From: Sphingobium sp. JS3065
GTDB lineage: Bacteria; Pseudomonadota; Alphaproteobacteria; Sphingomonadales; Sphingomonadaceae
NCBI RefSeq assembly: GCF_026427355.1
Contig: NZ_CP102664.1
Span: 124,001 to 188,000, forward strand
Length of the DNA stretch: 64,000 nt
Direction of reading: 5' to 3'
The notes beneath the pieces are model-generated. The model worked only from the letters and a program-made list of their open reading frames with translations. It was not told the DNA's origin and searched no databases. The translations under genes and the position numbers were made by a program. Below, one piece after another: positions 26,776 to 36,235 of this stretch (position 1 is its first letter; each line of letters opens with the position of its first letter).

Positions 26776-27129
26776 CATGACGATGAACGGACCAAGCCCG
26801 AGTTCAACCGAGTCCGTCGCCATCAATGGCATGGACGGCCTGCGTATTCGCCTCGCCACGTTGTGCACGGTCGTCGCCATGGTTGACGACTTCGGCACCC
26901 AGTCCGAGCGCCGCTTGCGGAGGAGCAAGAACGCCGCGTAGATCAAATGAATTGCCCAATGAACAATTTACTTTTCTATGAGATATTGTTGGAATGATGA
27001 AGAGGGGGCGCCACCCAATATGAAGAGCGCTATCGCAGCCGGGTGATCGGCAATCTCCAGCGCCGCGCGAAGGCCTTCGGCTTCTCGCTTCAGGAACTGC
27101 CACCGGAGCCAGATATGGCTGTTTCTTAG
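26776..27129 (+). pseudogene. Transposase debris at island edge
   Basis: No intact gene. The frame 27001-27129 reads QYEERYRSRVIGNLQRRAKA and FGFSLQELPPEPDMAVS before TAG, which resembles transposase C-termini, but the family is not certain. The stretch before it (26776-26997) has no recognisable coding content. Confidence 0.35.
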
Positions 27130-27167
27130 GAAGGCCACGCAGTTCTTCGCGAGCCAAAGGCCGTGAA

Positions 27168-27617
27168 GTGTGGATGCGCAATGCCCTCGCGCATGTGTCA
27201 ACCCAACAGCGGCCTGCGGTCACGGCCATGATCAAGACGATCTTTGCCCAGGAGACCTCTCGGGAGGCCCATAAGCAGTGGCAGACAATCGCCGATGCCC
27301 TACGCGACCGCGCTCCCAAGCTCGCCGAAATGATGGACGCCGCACGAGAGGATGTCCTCGCCTATACCGCCTTCCCGAAGGACCATTGGCCGCAGATCTC
27401 CAGCACGAATCCTCTCGAGCGGCTCAATGGCGAGATCAAAAGACGGTCTGATGTCGTCGGCATCTTTCCCAATGATGCGGCCGTGATCCGGCTCGTCGGC
27501 GCCCTGATGCTCGAACAGCAGGACGAATGGGCCGTATCCCGCCGATACATGAGCCTTGAAAGTCTCGCGCCTGTCAGCGACAATCCTCTCATCAAGCTGC
27601 CCGGTGTGGCTGCCTGA
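27168..27617 (+). pseudogene. IS256-family transposase, C-terminal fragment
   Basis: About 149 codons: MRNALAHVSTQQRPAVTAMI, DHWPQISSTNPLERLNGEIK (the catalytic Glu region) and RRSDVVGIFPNDAAVIRLVG, then MLEQQDEWAVSRRYMSLES. The N-terminal half with the first two Asp residues is absent. Sequence following the stop (27620-27680) looks like the IS256 right end, after which a different gene is cut. Confidence 0.8.
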
Positions 27618-27679
27618 TCCAGTCCGATCCTCTACCGAGGATCCGCGCTGTTACACCACCCTGCGGGGCACGATCGACT

Positions 27680-27931
27680 GGGCACGATCACGTCATTGGG
27701 CAGACGCATTCCCTGCAGGAGGGCCTTGCGCTGATAATAGCGCCGCTTGAGCGTTGCCTTGTGAAATCGCCGCCCCTGCGAATCCCAGAAAGGAAGCTTT
27801 TCAAAGACGCGATTCACGCTCAGGTCCTTAACGACGCGCCCGATCTCCACATGGAGCAGGAGTCTCAAGTCATCTTCATGCTGAAACGGACGTCCGCTGG
27901 CCCTTCTGAATTTCGCGGGATCATCACTCAT
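27680..27931 (-). pseudogene. Hypothetical protein cut by the IS256 element
   Basis: Begins MSDDPAKFRRASGRPFQHED, then DLRLLLHVEIGRVVKDLSVN and GRRFHKATLKRRYYQRKALL before running into the IS256 right end. Basic, likely soluble, no recognised domain. The 3' part is missing. Confidence 0.45.
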
Positions 27932-28309
27932 GCGCGCCTCCTGTCATCATACAGATCAGGGCAGTTGCTTCGGCGCGCAAATGCCTCACCACTGATCATG
28001 CCGTGCGATGATCAGCGGCACAAGCATCCTTGCCGACAATAGTAGCCATTCCCAGCCGAATTCCCATTTTCTCGAACACGGTCGGCGAAAACATCTGTCG
28101 CTCCAGTAGGTTGCGACTGCACTCAGCGCAGATCGCTGCCGCGAAAACACGAATTTCCCTATATTCCCATCCAAATGGGAATTCTCAGACACTGAGAGCG
28201 GATCGCTCCGGACTGCGTCGCGCACCATTTTATTTATTGGCCCTCAAGCGCCGGGCGGCCGTTCGGCCTTGCGAACCCGGTCGGGTTCGAGGCTGGACGA
28301 TGGATTCCC
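27932..28309. other. Right margin of the accessory island, no gene seen
   Basis: Only notable feature is the perfect hairpin ATTCCCAT-CCAA-ATGGGAAT at 28163-28182, with a related AATTCCCATTTTC at 28059-28071. It could be an operator of a gene now lost. Core genes start at 28310. Confidence 0.4.
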
Positions 28310-28957
28310 TTATTCCCGCCCGGCGCGAATGGCCGCGCCCCCGGCAAAGGGGGTGATGGCGACCAGCAACAGCGAAGCCGCCCCTAAGAATTTGAGCGCA
28401 GCGCCGCTGCCGTCGCCCAGCGTCCCCGCACCGAAGATCAGCAGCGGCACCGCCAGCGGGAGCGCCAGCAGTCCCGCCAGCGCGCCGCTAGACCGCAGTC
28501 CCGCCGTCAACGTCGCCACCAGCAGGCCCAGCGCCGCCAGGGCAGGCGTGCCGATCAGCAGTCCCGTTTCCAGCATGCCGATGGTCGTCCCGTCCAGCTT
28601 CAACAGGGCGGCGGCGGGCAGGGTGGCGATCATCAGCGCCGGGCCGAAACCCAGCCAGTGCGCAATCAGCCGCGCCAGCACGACCATCTCTTCCCCGATC
28701 CCGCGCAGCGCAATCTGGTCGAGCACGCCCGCATCCCGGTCCGGCGCGACCAGCCGGTCCACCGGCAAGAGGCTGGCAAGCAGCGCGGCGATCCACAGCA
28801 TCCCGCCGCCGCTCCGCCGCAGCAGCGCCGCATCCGGCCCCACGGCAAAGGGGTAGAGGCTGGCGACCAGCAACAGAAAGGCGACGGGCAACCACAGACC
28901 GGCGGATTGCCAAGCCTGCCGCAAATCCCGAAGCGCCAAAGTGAGGAGGATATTCAC
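28310..28957 (-). CDS. ccmB: Heme exporter protein CcmB
   Basis: 215 residues, about six membrane segments, starting MNILLTLALRDLRQAWQSAG; the DAGVLDQIALRG and ARLIAHWLGFGPALMIATLP blocks are typical CcmB. It is the membrane subunit of the CcmABCD complex of system I cytochrome c maturation, which releases holo-CcmE. Its ATG overlaps the end of ccmA (4 bp). ccmC and the others are not next to it here. The cytochrome c oxidase cluster 14 kb away would need this pathway. Confidence 0.9.
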   Translation of the reverse strand: MNILLTLALRDLRQAWQSAGLWLPVAFLLLVASLYPFAVGPDAALLRRSGGGMLWIAALLASLLPVDRLVAPDRDAGVLDQIALRGIGEEMVVLARLIAHWLGFGPALMIATLPAAALLKLDGTTIGMLETGLLIGTPALAALGLLVATLTAGLRSSGALAGLLALPLAVPLLIFGAGTLGDGSGAALKFLGAASLLLVAITPFAGGAAIRAGRE

Positions 28958-29559
28958 GCCTCCTCCGCCATCGCGACATGATCCTGCATGGCCAATACCA
29001 CCGGCGTCGCCAGCGGCAGCGGCTGGTGCGACGCAGCAACGACGATGCCGCCCTTCGCCAGATGCCCCGCCACCGCATCGCCCAGCAGTTCCAGCGCCGC
29101 ATCGTCCAGCCCGTTGCCCGGCTCATCCAGCAGCCAGATCGGTGCGCCGCCCGCGATCACGCGCGCCAGCGCCGCCCGCTTGCGCTGGCCGGTCGACAAC
29201 ATGCGCACCGGCACCTGGCGAAGCGGCTCCAGCGCCATCGCCGCCATCGCCGCGTCCAGAGCATCCGGAGCCGCCGCGTCCAGCCGCGCCCAGAAACCGA
29301 GCGCCGCATCCAGCGATTGTTCCATGTCCAGCGCCAGCCGTTCATCGGCCAGCGCGATCCGGCCATGGCGCTCCACCGTCCCCGCGGAGGCCCGCAACAG
29401 CCCGGCGCAGATGCGGATCAAGCTGGACTTGCCGATGCCGTTCGGTCCCTTCAGCAGCGCGCTGCCGCCCGGTTCCATCGCCAGATCGACGCCGCGGAAC
29501 AGCAACCGCCCGCCGCGCACGCAGGCGACGCCCGACAGGTGCAATCCCGTCCGGCTCAT
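28954..29559 (-). CDS. ccmA: Heme exporter ATPase CcmA
   Basis: 201-residue ABC ATPase. Walker A LLKGPNGIGKSSLIRICAG, signature LSTGQRKRAALARV, Walker B IWLLDEPGNGLDD and H-loop VVAASHQPL are all present. It powers release of holo-CcmE in cytochrome c biogenesis. Sits between the zincin gene (overlapping ATGA at 29556-29559) and ccmB, in one operon. Confidence 0.92.
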   Translation of the reverse strand: MSRTGLHLSGVACVRGGRLLFRGVDLAMEPGGSALLKGPNGIGKSSLIRICAGLLRASAGTVERHGRIALADERLALDMEQSLDAALGFWARLDAAAPDALDAAMAAMALEPLRQVPVRMLSTGQRKRAALARVIAGGAPIWLLDEPGNGLDDAALELLGDAVAGHLAKGGIVVAASHQPLPLATPVVLAMQDHVAMAEEA

Positions 29560-29963
29560 AGAGTGACCATGTCCTCCAGGACATGCATGTCGAGGTCGGA
29601 CAGACCGAAATGATGGCCGATCTCATGCACCACCACATGGGTGATCAGCATGTCGAGCGGCACGCCGGTTTCCACCCATTCGTCCAGCAGTGGACGGCGG
29701 AACAGATGCACGGTCGGCGGCAGATCGCCGGTCTGCGCCTCTGCCCCCACCGGACGGCCGGAATATAGGCCGGTGAGGCCGTAGGGATCGTCGATCTCCA
29801 TTTCCTTGAGGATGTCGGGATCGGCGAATTCCTCCACGAACAGCACGACGTTCGACAGATGCGACCGGAACGGTTCGGGCAGGCGCGACAGGGCCGCCAG
29901 CGCCAGCTTTTCGATATCCTCGCGCGTCGGCGCAAATCGGGGTGGTTGACCGGCATCGTGCAT
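29556..29963 (-). CDS. Metallopeptidase family protein (minimal zincin)
   Basis: 135 residues with HVVVHEIGHHFGLSDLDMH, an HExxHxxG-type zinc site of the short zincin family often annotated as DUF1025. N-terminus RFAPTREDIEKLALAALSRL and LPEPFRSHLSNVVLFVEEFA match the family. Start at 29963 (MHDAG) preferred over 29999. Function unproven; the conserved pairing with heme-export genes in alphaproteobacteria makes a role in envelope maturation conceivable (inference). Confidence 0.85.
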   Translation of the reverse strand: MHDAGQPPRFAPTREDIEKLALAALSRLPEPFRSHLSNVVLFVEEFADPDILKEMEIDDPYGLTGLYSGRPVGAEAQTGDLPPTVHLFRRPLLDEWVETGVPLDMLITHVVVHEIGHHFGLSDLDMHVLEDMVTL

Positions 29964-30065
29964 AGGGAAGACATAAAGCATGTTCCGAATCGTCTGCAAA
30001 CTCTCGACGCATCGGAAAATGGGTTAATGGCCGCCGGATAAGGCGAGGAAAGTCAGGAAAAAGAG

Positions 30066-30353
30066 ATGATCGCGAAACTGGATGGGGAGGAACGGGCGCT
30101 GGCGCTCAGGGATCTGCCCGAATGGGCGGCCGTTCAGGATCCCGACGGCATCCGCCGCCTTTTCACCTTCAAGGATTTCACCGCCGCCTTCGGTTTCATG
30201 ACGCAGGTGGCGCTGCTCGCGGAAAAGGCGGACCATCATCCCGAATGGTCGAATGTCTACAACCGCGTCGACATCATATTGACCACCCATGATGCGGGCG
30301 GCCTGTCGCGCCGTGACATCGACCTCGCCACGCAGATCGACGCGCTATTGTGA
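30066..30353 (+). CDS. phhB: 4a-hydroxytetrahydrobiopterin dehydratase
   Basis: 95 residues, full length. [40 protein letters not shown] and [19 protein letters not shown] give the characteristic E-K-x-x-H-H-P-E-W-x-N-V-Y active-site strand. It dehydrates the 4a-carbinolamine pterin made by phenylalanine hydroxylase; in bacteria without such a hydroxylase it can serve molybdopterin metabolism. Its 3' end overlaps the convergent lipoprotein gene by nine bases. Confidence 0.93.
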   Translation: MIAKLDGEERALALRDLPEWAAVQDPDGIRRLFTFKDFTAAFGFMTQVALLAEKADHHPEWSNVYNRVDIILTTHDAGGLSRRDIDLATQIDALL

Positions 30354-30953
30354 GGCGTTTCCCTCGATCCGGTCGTCATAGCCACTGAGCGCCGCCATGA
30401 CCGCCGGATCGCGGGCGTAAAGCTGGCGCAGCAGCGCCAGCCGGGCGTCGGTGCCTGTGCAAAGCGCCGCTATATTCTCCTGCAAATAGGCAAGCCGTTC
30501 CGCATCATAGGCTTCTTCGCCGCGAAAATGGTCGCAACTGTCGCGGTCCACCATGTAGCGCGTCACCTCATCGGGAAAGGGCTGGGCGTCGGCGGCACCG
30601 TCCGAAGGCGGCAGGTCGGGGACATAGGCCGGGGGCGGCATGTCGACGGCAGATGGCTCCATCGGCGGCGTGCTGGCCGGATCGACGGGCGTCCTGCGCA
30701 CGGCCTTTGGTTCTCCACCCCGCGCCGCCTGCGTGACGGCAAGGGCGGGATCGATATCGGGAAGAATGGCGGGGACCGATGCCGGACCCGCCGCTTCATG
30801 GGGCGTCGGTGCATCCTGCGTCGTGGACGAAGCAGGGAGGGCGGCCGGTCGGCCGGTTCCTTCCCTTGCACTCGCCTGTCCGTCGGGGGCTGGGGAACAA
30901 CCGGCAAGCAGCGCCAGCACCATCATCGGAAACAGCGTCGGCCCTGCGTTCAC
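30345..30953 (-). CDS. Hypothetical lipoprotein
   Basis: 202 residues. The N-terminus has a lipobox ([16 protein letters not shown]), then a long Pro/Ala/Thr-rich low-complexity linker (residues ~20-125), and a compact C-terminal part ([40 protein letters not shown]). The paired Cys and Asp/His in CDHFRGEE recall small domains found in several sphingomonad lipoproteins, but no family is assigned. Follows the patatin gene with a 4-bp overlap (ATGA at 30950-30953). Confidence 0.7.
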   Translation of the reverse strand: MNAGPTLFPMMVLALLAGCSPAPDGQASAREGTGRPAALPASSTTQDAPTPHEAAGPASVPAILPDIDPALAVTQAARGGEPKAVRRTPVDPASTPPMEPSAVDMPPPAYVPDLPPSDGAADAQPFPDEVTRYMVDRDSCDHFRGEEAYDAERLAYLQENIAALCTGTDARLALLRQLYARDPAVMAALSGYDDRIEGNASQ

Positions 30954-33283
30954 CCAATCTCCTCTCGCAAGCTGGCGATCAGGTCGGAGACATGCTCCAG
31001 CCGCTCTTCCTCTTCATCGAGGATCGCCAGAAAAGCGGTCCGCCTATACTGATGCACCGCCTCCTGCGAAAGACGGCTTGCTGCGGGCAATGCCGAAATC
31101 ACGATATCCAGCAGCCGCTCCACCCCATGTAGCCGCCCCCAGAGATAATCATTCTCGCGATAGGCGCGGCTGAAGAAGGCGCCGAAATTGTTGAATTCAA
31201 TGCCTTTCAGCGTCGCTTCCGCCCCGCCGGGCCGGATCGCGCCGCAATCTTCCGGCGAAATCCGGTCGACCTTGACCGGATCATATTCGTCCATCCCATG
31301 GCCCTGCAACAGCGGCAGGGTGGCGATGTCGTAAAAGGGAAAGCCGAGATAGGCGAGCAGCATGGTGCGCCGCGCCGCCTTTGGCAGCGCCGCCAGCGCG
31401 TCGGCCAGCATCATGTCCGCCGCCTCGTCGCGTTCACGCAGGCCCCGCAGTTGCGCCACCGCCTCCAGCGCGGCGCCCGGATCATTGGGCACCTCCAGTG
31501 CCGCCGCCTTGATCTCTCCATTGTAGAAGTCCACGCCTTCGCACTCGGTATAATGCGACAGAGCGGCATAGATGGCGTCATGCATCTTCTGGATGACGGC
31601 CTCGTCCGTGGTCGTCTCCATCTCCAGCGTCTCGGCCAGCCGCCGCGCCAGGAAGCGCAGGCGGCGGATGCGGAAGGGCAGGTCATGCTGGCGGAAGAAG
31701 CCCACCGGAGCGGAGGCGGGGCCGACATCCTCGGTCAACTGATCCGCGCCGATCGCGCGCACATGGCTCCACAGCGCCTGGCGGTAGCTTTCGCGCATCA
31801 GCGGGCTTTCCTCCCCGCTCAGGTTGAACAGCAGGTCGGCCAGATCCTCGACGATGCCCGACAGCTTGAGATGCCCATAGGCGGGAAAGGCGAAACCGGC
31901 GGAATGGGCCGCCCGCTGCTGCGCCTTGCCGCGCCAGGCGGAAAGGCGCGCAGGCGTGGGCCGGTCCAGGAACAGCATGCCGCCGATGGCGCTTTCCACC
32001 TCCGCCTCTATCCCCGGCCGCAGCGCGTTCAATATGCGCGCCATGCGCCGGATGCGGGCGCTGTGCCGGTCGATCGCCTCCAGATTGTCGCGGATCGGCT
32101 GTTCGCGGGGAATGTCGCTCAGCGCGCCGAAGATGGTGCGGAAGAAGCCGGGCAGCGGCGCATCCTCGCCCGATGGCGCTTCTTCCGCATCTCCCTGGCG
32201 GTTGAGCTGGATCGAGCGGTGGCCGGGCTTGGGATCGATATAGACGAAGCGCCGGTCCACCTCCCGCCGGGAGGGGCGGTTCTTGAGCGCGCCGATGGCC
32301 TGCGCGAAGGGGGCGTTGGCCAGCACGGAGCCGTCGATCAGCACCGCATCCTCGGCGCGGCCCCGCGCGGCATGGCGGGGCAGGGCGCGCGTCAGAAAGG
32401 CGTCCCGCGTCGGCCAGGCGCGGTGGCGGCGCTTCAGCACCCGGTCCAGTTCGCGCACGGTGAAGGGCGGGAAGGCGCCGGGAAAACTGGCGGTTGCGCG
32501 GGCGGCGAAGACCAGCTCCGCCGTATCGGCAAGGCTGCGACCGCCCTGACCATGGGCGCGAAAGCCGATCGACAGGCGATGCTCCGTCTCCACCACCTGC
32601 GGCGGGCTGTTGAGGTTCAGGCTCTGTGGATGCCCCTCGAAATCAGTGACGGTGACGAACAGGTCCAGCGGATGACCGGCGGGCAGCAGCGCGGGTCCGC
32701 TCCCCGTCGCCTCCATCGCGTCGAAGGCGTCCAGGATCATGGCGGTGAAGACTTCGCCGCCAAAGGGCGGCTCGAACCAGCGGGATCGGATGAAGTGCGA
32801 CAGCTTGTGCCGCACCTCCTCCCGCGTGTCGGGGGCGACCGTGCGCTCGACCGTGTCGCCCGGATGCCGCGCCGCCATCCAGACGAGCGGCGTCGCCCAG
32901 AATTTGGTGATCCGCCGCGCCGGGCGGGCGTCGGGGTCCAGCAGCTTTTCGACATCGGCATTGTCCAGCCACATCTCTGTCAGCGGGTCCAGCGACTGGC
33001 CCGTCTCTATCGCCTGCGCCAGGAAGATGCCGTTGATGCCGCCCGCGCTGGCCCCGGCGATGATGTCCGGCATCACCCGCAATCTGACGCCGCACGCCTT
33101 TTCCAGATCCTGCAGCAGCTTGCGATAGACCGCCTCGCTGCTGTTGCCGGATGGGACGCCATCGTGGAAAGCCCGGCTGGCGCGGGCCAGATGCCAGATT
33201 TCCTTGGTGATGCCGTGCATGTAGACGGCCAGGCTGATCCCGCCATAGCAGACCAGTGCGAGCCTGAGTTCCCGCTCTTTCAT
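30950..33283 (-). CDS. Patatin-like protein (TIGR03607 type)
   Basis: 777 residues, much larger than ordinary patatins. The N-terminal hydrolase has LVCYGGISLAVYMHGITKEI (oxyanion), the nucleophile IIAGASAGGINGIFLAQAI (Ser79) and the dyad Asp in VLIDGSVLANAPFAQAI. A long helical C-terminal half (residues ~400-777) characterises the patatin-related protein family TIGR03607. Such proteins are expected to be lipid acyl hydrolases; substrate and role are unknown. No signal peptide is evident. Confidence 0.88.
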   Translation of the reverse strand: MKERELRLALVCYGGISLAVYMHGITKEIWHLARASRAFHDGVPSGNSSEAVYRKLLQDLEKACGVRLRVMPDIIAGASAGGINGIFLAQAIETGQSLDPLTEMWLDNADVEKLLDPDARPARRITKFWATPLVWMAARHPGDTVERTVAPDTREEVRHKLSHFIRSRWFEPPFGGEVFTAMILDAFDAMEATGSGPALLPAGHPLDLFVTVTDFEGHPQSLNLNSPPQVVETEHRLSIGFRAHGQGGRSLADTAELVFAARATASFPGAFPPFTVRELDRVLKRRHRAWPTRDAFLTRALPRHAARGRAEDAVLIDGSVLANAPFAQAIGALKNRPSRREVDRRFVYIDPKPGHRSIQLNRQGDAEEAPSGEDAPLPGFFRTIFGALSDIPREQPIRDNLEAIDRHSARIRRMARILNALRPGIEAEVESAIGGMLFLDRPTPARLSAWRGKAQQRAAHSAGFAFPAYGHLKLSGIVEDLADLLFNLSGEESPLMRESYRQALWSHVRAIGADQLTEDVGPASAPVGFFRQHDLPFRIRRLRFLARRLAETLEMETTTDEAVIQKMHDAIYAALSHYTECEGVDFYNGEIKAAALEVPNDPGAALEAVAQLRGLRERDEAADMMLADALAALPKAARRTMLLAYLGFPFYDIATLPLLQGHGMDEYDPVKVDRISPEDCGAIRPGGAEATLKGIEFNNFGAFFSRAYRENDYLWGRLHGVERLLDIVISALPAASRLSQEAVHQYRRTAFLAILDEEEERLEHVSDLIASLREEIG

Positions 33284-33347
33284 GAGGTTGAGAGTCGCAG
33301 AGCGCGAAGGACTTGTCGAGAGAGGGTTGGCGATCCGGCATGCAGGC

Positions 33348-34046
33348 TCATCTCAACCTGAACTCCGCCCAGATCGGCAGATGGTCCGACGCCTTGCGCG
33401 CCGCCGCGCTTTCATGGACGCCGCAATCGGTCAGCTTCAACTGTCCGCAATGCATGATCCGGTCGAGCCGCGCCACCGGCCGCCGCGCATGGAAGGATCG
33501 GCCGCACGGCGCGAAGCTGTAATGCCGCGCGAAATCGGCCAGGCACCCCCGTTCCGCGCTCCATTCGTTGAGGTCGCCCATCAGCACCGTGGGCATCGCA
33601 TCGCGGGAGGAAGCCGCATGGATCACCGCCGCCGCCTGCTTGCGCCGCCACAGCCCCGACAGGTCGAGATGCATGCCGAAGATGCGCAGGCTCGTTTCGC
33701 CCATCTTCACCTCCGCCATGGTGGCGCCGCGCGGTTCCAGGCAGGGCAGGTGCAGCACGTCATGCGGGCCGACCTCCACATCCTTGCGCACCAATATGGC
33801 GTTGCCGTGCCAGCCCATGGAATCGGCATGCACGTTGAGCGGCACCGGCCTATAGGGGCTGATGCTCTCCAGCAGCCAGGGCGGCAGCGCCGCCGACCGC
33901 ACGCCGAAGCGCCGGTCCGCCTCCTGCAACGCGATGATGTCGGCGTCGAGTTCATTGAGCACGTCGATCACCCGTTCCGGAACCCGGCGGCGGTCGGTGC
34001 CAATGGCCTTGCGGATATTGTAGCTTGCGACACGAACGGTCTTCAT
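33348..34046 (-). CDS. Endonuclease/exonuclease/phosphatase family protein
   Basis: 232 residues of the EEP (DNase I-like) fold: VRVASYNIRKAIGTDRRRVP, DIIALQEADRRFG (metal-binding Glu), MHLDLSGLWRRKQA, TVLMGDLNEWSAERG (DxN) and ASDHLPIWAEFRL (SDH). Acts on nucleic acid, phospholipid or phosphoester; the N-terminal NIRKAIGxDxxR version is common in proteobacteria next to phospholipase or cardiolipin-synthase genes. Start MKTVRV at 34046. Divergent from radA (89 bp apart). Confidence 0.88.
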   Translation of the reverse strand: MKTVRVASYNIRKAIGTDRRRVPERVIDVLNELDADIIALQEADRRFGVRSAALPPWLLESISPYRPVPLNVHADSMGWHGNAILVRKDVEVGPHDVLHLPCLEPRGATMAEVKMGETSLRIFGMHLDLSGLWRRKQAAAVIHAASSRDAMPTVLMGDLNEWSAERGCLADFARHYSFAPCGRSFHARRPVARLDRIMHCGQLKLTDCGVHESAAARKASDHLPIWAEFRLR

Positions 34047-34135
34047 GCCGAAACAATGCCCCACTGCGCGCCCGGTTTCCATGGGAAGATGCAAAGAGGA
34101 TTTGTGTTCCGCATATGTTCTGATATGCGTGCCCC

Positions 34136-35503
34136 ATGGCAAAGGCAAAGCGCAAATTCGTCTGTCAGCAATGCGGCACCGTTTCCAGCCGATGGCAGGG
34201 ACAATGCGACGATTGCGGCGAATGGAACAGCATCGTCGAGGAAGCGGCGGAGACGGTCTTTTCCGCCCGCCACGACCTGCATAGCGGGGGGCGCGCGCTC
34301 AGGCTGGTCGGCCTGGACGACAAGGTCGAACTGCCGCCGCGCACCACCACCGGCATCGCGGAATTCGACCGGGCGCTGGGCGGCGGCATCGTGTCCGGCT
34401 CCGCCACGCTGATCGGCGGCGACCCCGGCATCGGCAAATCGACGCTGCTGCTCCAGGCCGCCGCCCGCATCGCCACAGCGGGACACCGCGTCGCATACAT
34501 CAGCGGCGAGGAAGCGGCCGATCAGGTCCGCCTGCGCGCCCAGCGGCTGGGCCTGGGCAATGCGCCGGTGCAACTCGCCAGTGCCACCTCCGTCCGCGAC
34601 ATATTGACGACGCTGGGGGAGGAGGCGCCGCCCGCCCTGCTCATCATCGATTCGATCCAGACCATGCACAGCGACCTGATCGAGGGCGCGCCCGGCACGG
34701 TCAGCCAGGTGCGCGCCTCCAGCCAGGAACTGATCCGCTTCGCCAAGCAGCGCGGCACGGCGCTGATCCTGGTCGGCCATGTGACCAAGGACGGCAGCAT
34801 CGCCGGCCCCCGCGTGCTGGAACATATGGTCGACACGGTGCTGAGCTTCGAGGGCGAGCGCAGCCATCAATATCGCATCCTGCGCGCCATCAAGAACCGC
34901 TTCGGCGGCACGGATGAGATTGGCGTCTTCGCCATGGTCGCGGAGGGGCTGGAGGAAGTCGCCAATCCCTCCGCCCTGTTTCTCACCCATCGCGACGAGA
35001 ATGTGACCGGCGCGACGGTCTTCCCCGCGCTGGAAGGCACGCGCCCGGTGCTGGTCGAGATCCAGGCGCTGGTCGTCCGCCTTTCCAGCGGCGCCACCCC
35101 TCGCCGTGCGGTGGTCGGGTGGGACAGCGGACGGCTTGCCATGGTGCTTGCCGTGCTGGAGGCGCGATGCGGGCTCAGCTTCTCGACCTGCGAAGTCTAT
35201 CTCAATGTCGCGGGCGGCTATCGCCTGTCGGACCCCGCCGCCGACCTGGCCGTCGCCGCCGCGCTCATGTCCGCCTTGTCGGAACGTCCGGTTCCCGCCG
35301 ATGTCGTCCTCTTCGGCGAAATCGCGTTGTCCGGCGAAATTCGTCCTGTCGCCCATGCCCCACTCCGGCTGCGCGAATCCGCCAAGCTGGGCTTCAACCG
35401 CGCCTTCGTGCCCGCCGCCGTGGCCGATGGGGTGAAGGGCATTTCGGTCAGCGGCTATCGCGCCCTTGCGCAACTTGTTGACCAGATGCTCGGGCGCGGA
35501 TAG
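34136..35503 (+). CDS. radA: DNA repair protein RadA
   Basis: 455 residues, full length. C4 zinc finger FVCQQCGTVSSRWQGQCDDC, RecA-like Walker A GGDPGIGKSTLLLQ, the RadA-specific KNRFGGTDEIGVF motif, and a C-terminal Lon-protease-like domain (DLAVAAALMSALSERPVPAD, VVLFGEIALSGEIRPV). It is a hexameric helicase that extends branch migration during RecA recombination. Followed after 11 bp by cvpA, the usual alphaproteobacterial order. Confidence 0.96.
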   Translation: MAKAKRKFVCQQCGTVSSRWQGQCDDCGEWNSIVEEAAETVFSARHDLHSGGRALRLVGLDDKVELPPRTTTGIAEFDRALGGGIVSGSATLIGGDPGIGKSTLLLQAAARIATAGHRVAYISGEEAADQVRLRAQRLGLGNAPVQLASATSVRDILTTLGEEAPPALLIIDSIQTMHSDLIEGAPGTVSQVRASSQELIRFAKQRGTALILVGHVTKDGSIAGPRVLEHMVDTVLSFEGERSHQYRILRAIKNRFGGTDEIGVFAMVAEGLEEVANPSALFLTHRDENVTGATVFPALEGTRPVLVEIQALVVRLSSGATPRRAVVGWDSGRLAMVLAVLEARCGLSFSTCEVYLNVAGGYRLSDPAADLAVAAALMSALSERPVPADVVLFGEIALSGEIRPVAHAPLRLRESAKLGFNRAFVPAAVADGVKGISVSGYRALAQLVDQMLGRG

Positions 35504-35514
35504 CCAGCGATGCG

Positions 35515-36036
35515 ATGAACGCGATCGATATTCTCGTCCTGCTCCTGATCGGCGGCTGCGCCATTTTCGGCCTGATGCGCGGGTTCGTGCAGGAAACCCT
35601 GTCGCTGATCGCCTGGGTGCTGGCGATCTTCGCGATCCGCCTGTTCCATGCTTCGGTGACGGAAATGCTCGATGGCTTCGTCGGCACCACCAGCGGCGCG
35701 GCGGTGTTGGCCCTCGTGCTGGTGTTCGGCGTCACCTTCGGCGCGGGAAAGCTGCTCGCCCGCGCCATTGGCCGCCGCACCCGCCAGTCCGTCCTTGGGC
35801 CGGTCGACCGGGTGCTGGGCGCGGGCTTCGGCGCGGTGAAGGGCCTGATCGGCGCGACGCTGGTCTTTCTGGCGTTCAGCCTGGTCTACGACACTTTCTA
35901 CGGCAGCGGAGCGCGGAGGCCGGACTGGCTTTCGGATGCGCGCACCTACCCGCTGCTCAATGCCAGCGGGCAGGCGATCAGCGAATTCGTGGCCGAACGC
36001 CGGGCGCGCAAGCCTGCCGAAGCCGAAGAATCCTGA
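35515..36036 (+). CDS. CvpA family membrane protein
   Basis: 173 residues with four hydrophobic segments: NAIDILVLLLIGGCAIFGLM, LSLIAWVLAIFAIRLFHAS, AAVLALVLVFGVTFGAGKLL and GLIGATLVFLAFSLVY. The RGFVQE loop after the first segment and the GPVDRVLGAGFGAVKG loop are family hallmarks. CvpA proteins affect envelope homeostasis and, in enterobacteria, colicin V production. Cotranscribed with radA by spacing. Confidence 0.9.
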   Translation: MNAIDILVLLLIGGCAIFGLMRGFVQETLSLIAWVLAIFAIRLFHASVTEMLDGFVGTTSGAAVLALVLVFGVTFGAGKLLARAIGRRTRQSVLGPVDRVLGAGFGAVKGLIGATLVFLAFSLVYDTFYGSGARRPDWLSDARTYPLLNASGQAISEFVAERRARKPAEAEES

Positions 36037-36045
36037 CAGACCGCT

Positions 36046-36235
36046 TCAGCTATCGGAGATCGTCACTACGACCTTTCCGACTGCGTCCCGGCTTCCCAGC
36101 CGTCCGATCGCCTTGCCGCCATCGGCCAGGGCGTAGGTGCGATCGATGCGGGGCCTGATCCGCCCCTCGGCCCACCAGCTTAGCAGTTGTTCGATATGCT
36201 CCCGGTTCCGCGCGGGGTTACGCTCGGTGCGCGCT
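36046..36235 (-). pseudogene. Zinc-type quinone oxidoreductase, C-terminal fragment
   Basis: Reads ERNPARNREHIEQLLSWWAE, then GRIRPRIDRTYALADGGKAI and GRLGSRDAVGKVVVTISDS, the ending of NADPH:quinone reductase/MDR proteins. There is no upstream part: at about 36230 the sequence becomes the middle of a beta-oxidation multifunctional gene. Product of a deletion fusion. Confidence 0.75.

Noticed and set aside
26776..26997. Possible small coding sequence after the second flavin reductase
   Set aside because: The readable frame has no family resemblance and no ribosome-binding site; treated as debris.
31298..33361. Very long open frame on the plus strand (about 687 codons)
   Set aside because: It is antisense to the patatin-like gene, whose motifs are clear. 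High GC produces long antisense frames; the translation is rich in Arg, Gln and His without domains.
34043..35473. Long minus-strand open frame opposite radA
   Set aside because: Antisense to a fully conserved radA; composition typical of a GC-driven shadow frame.
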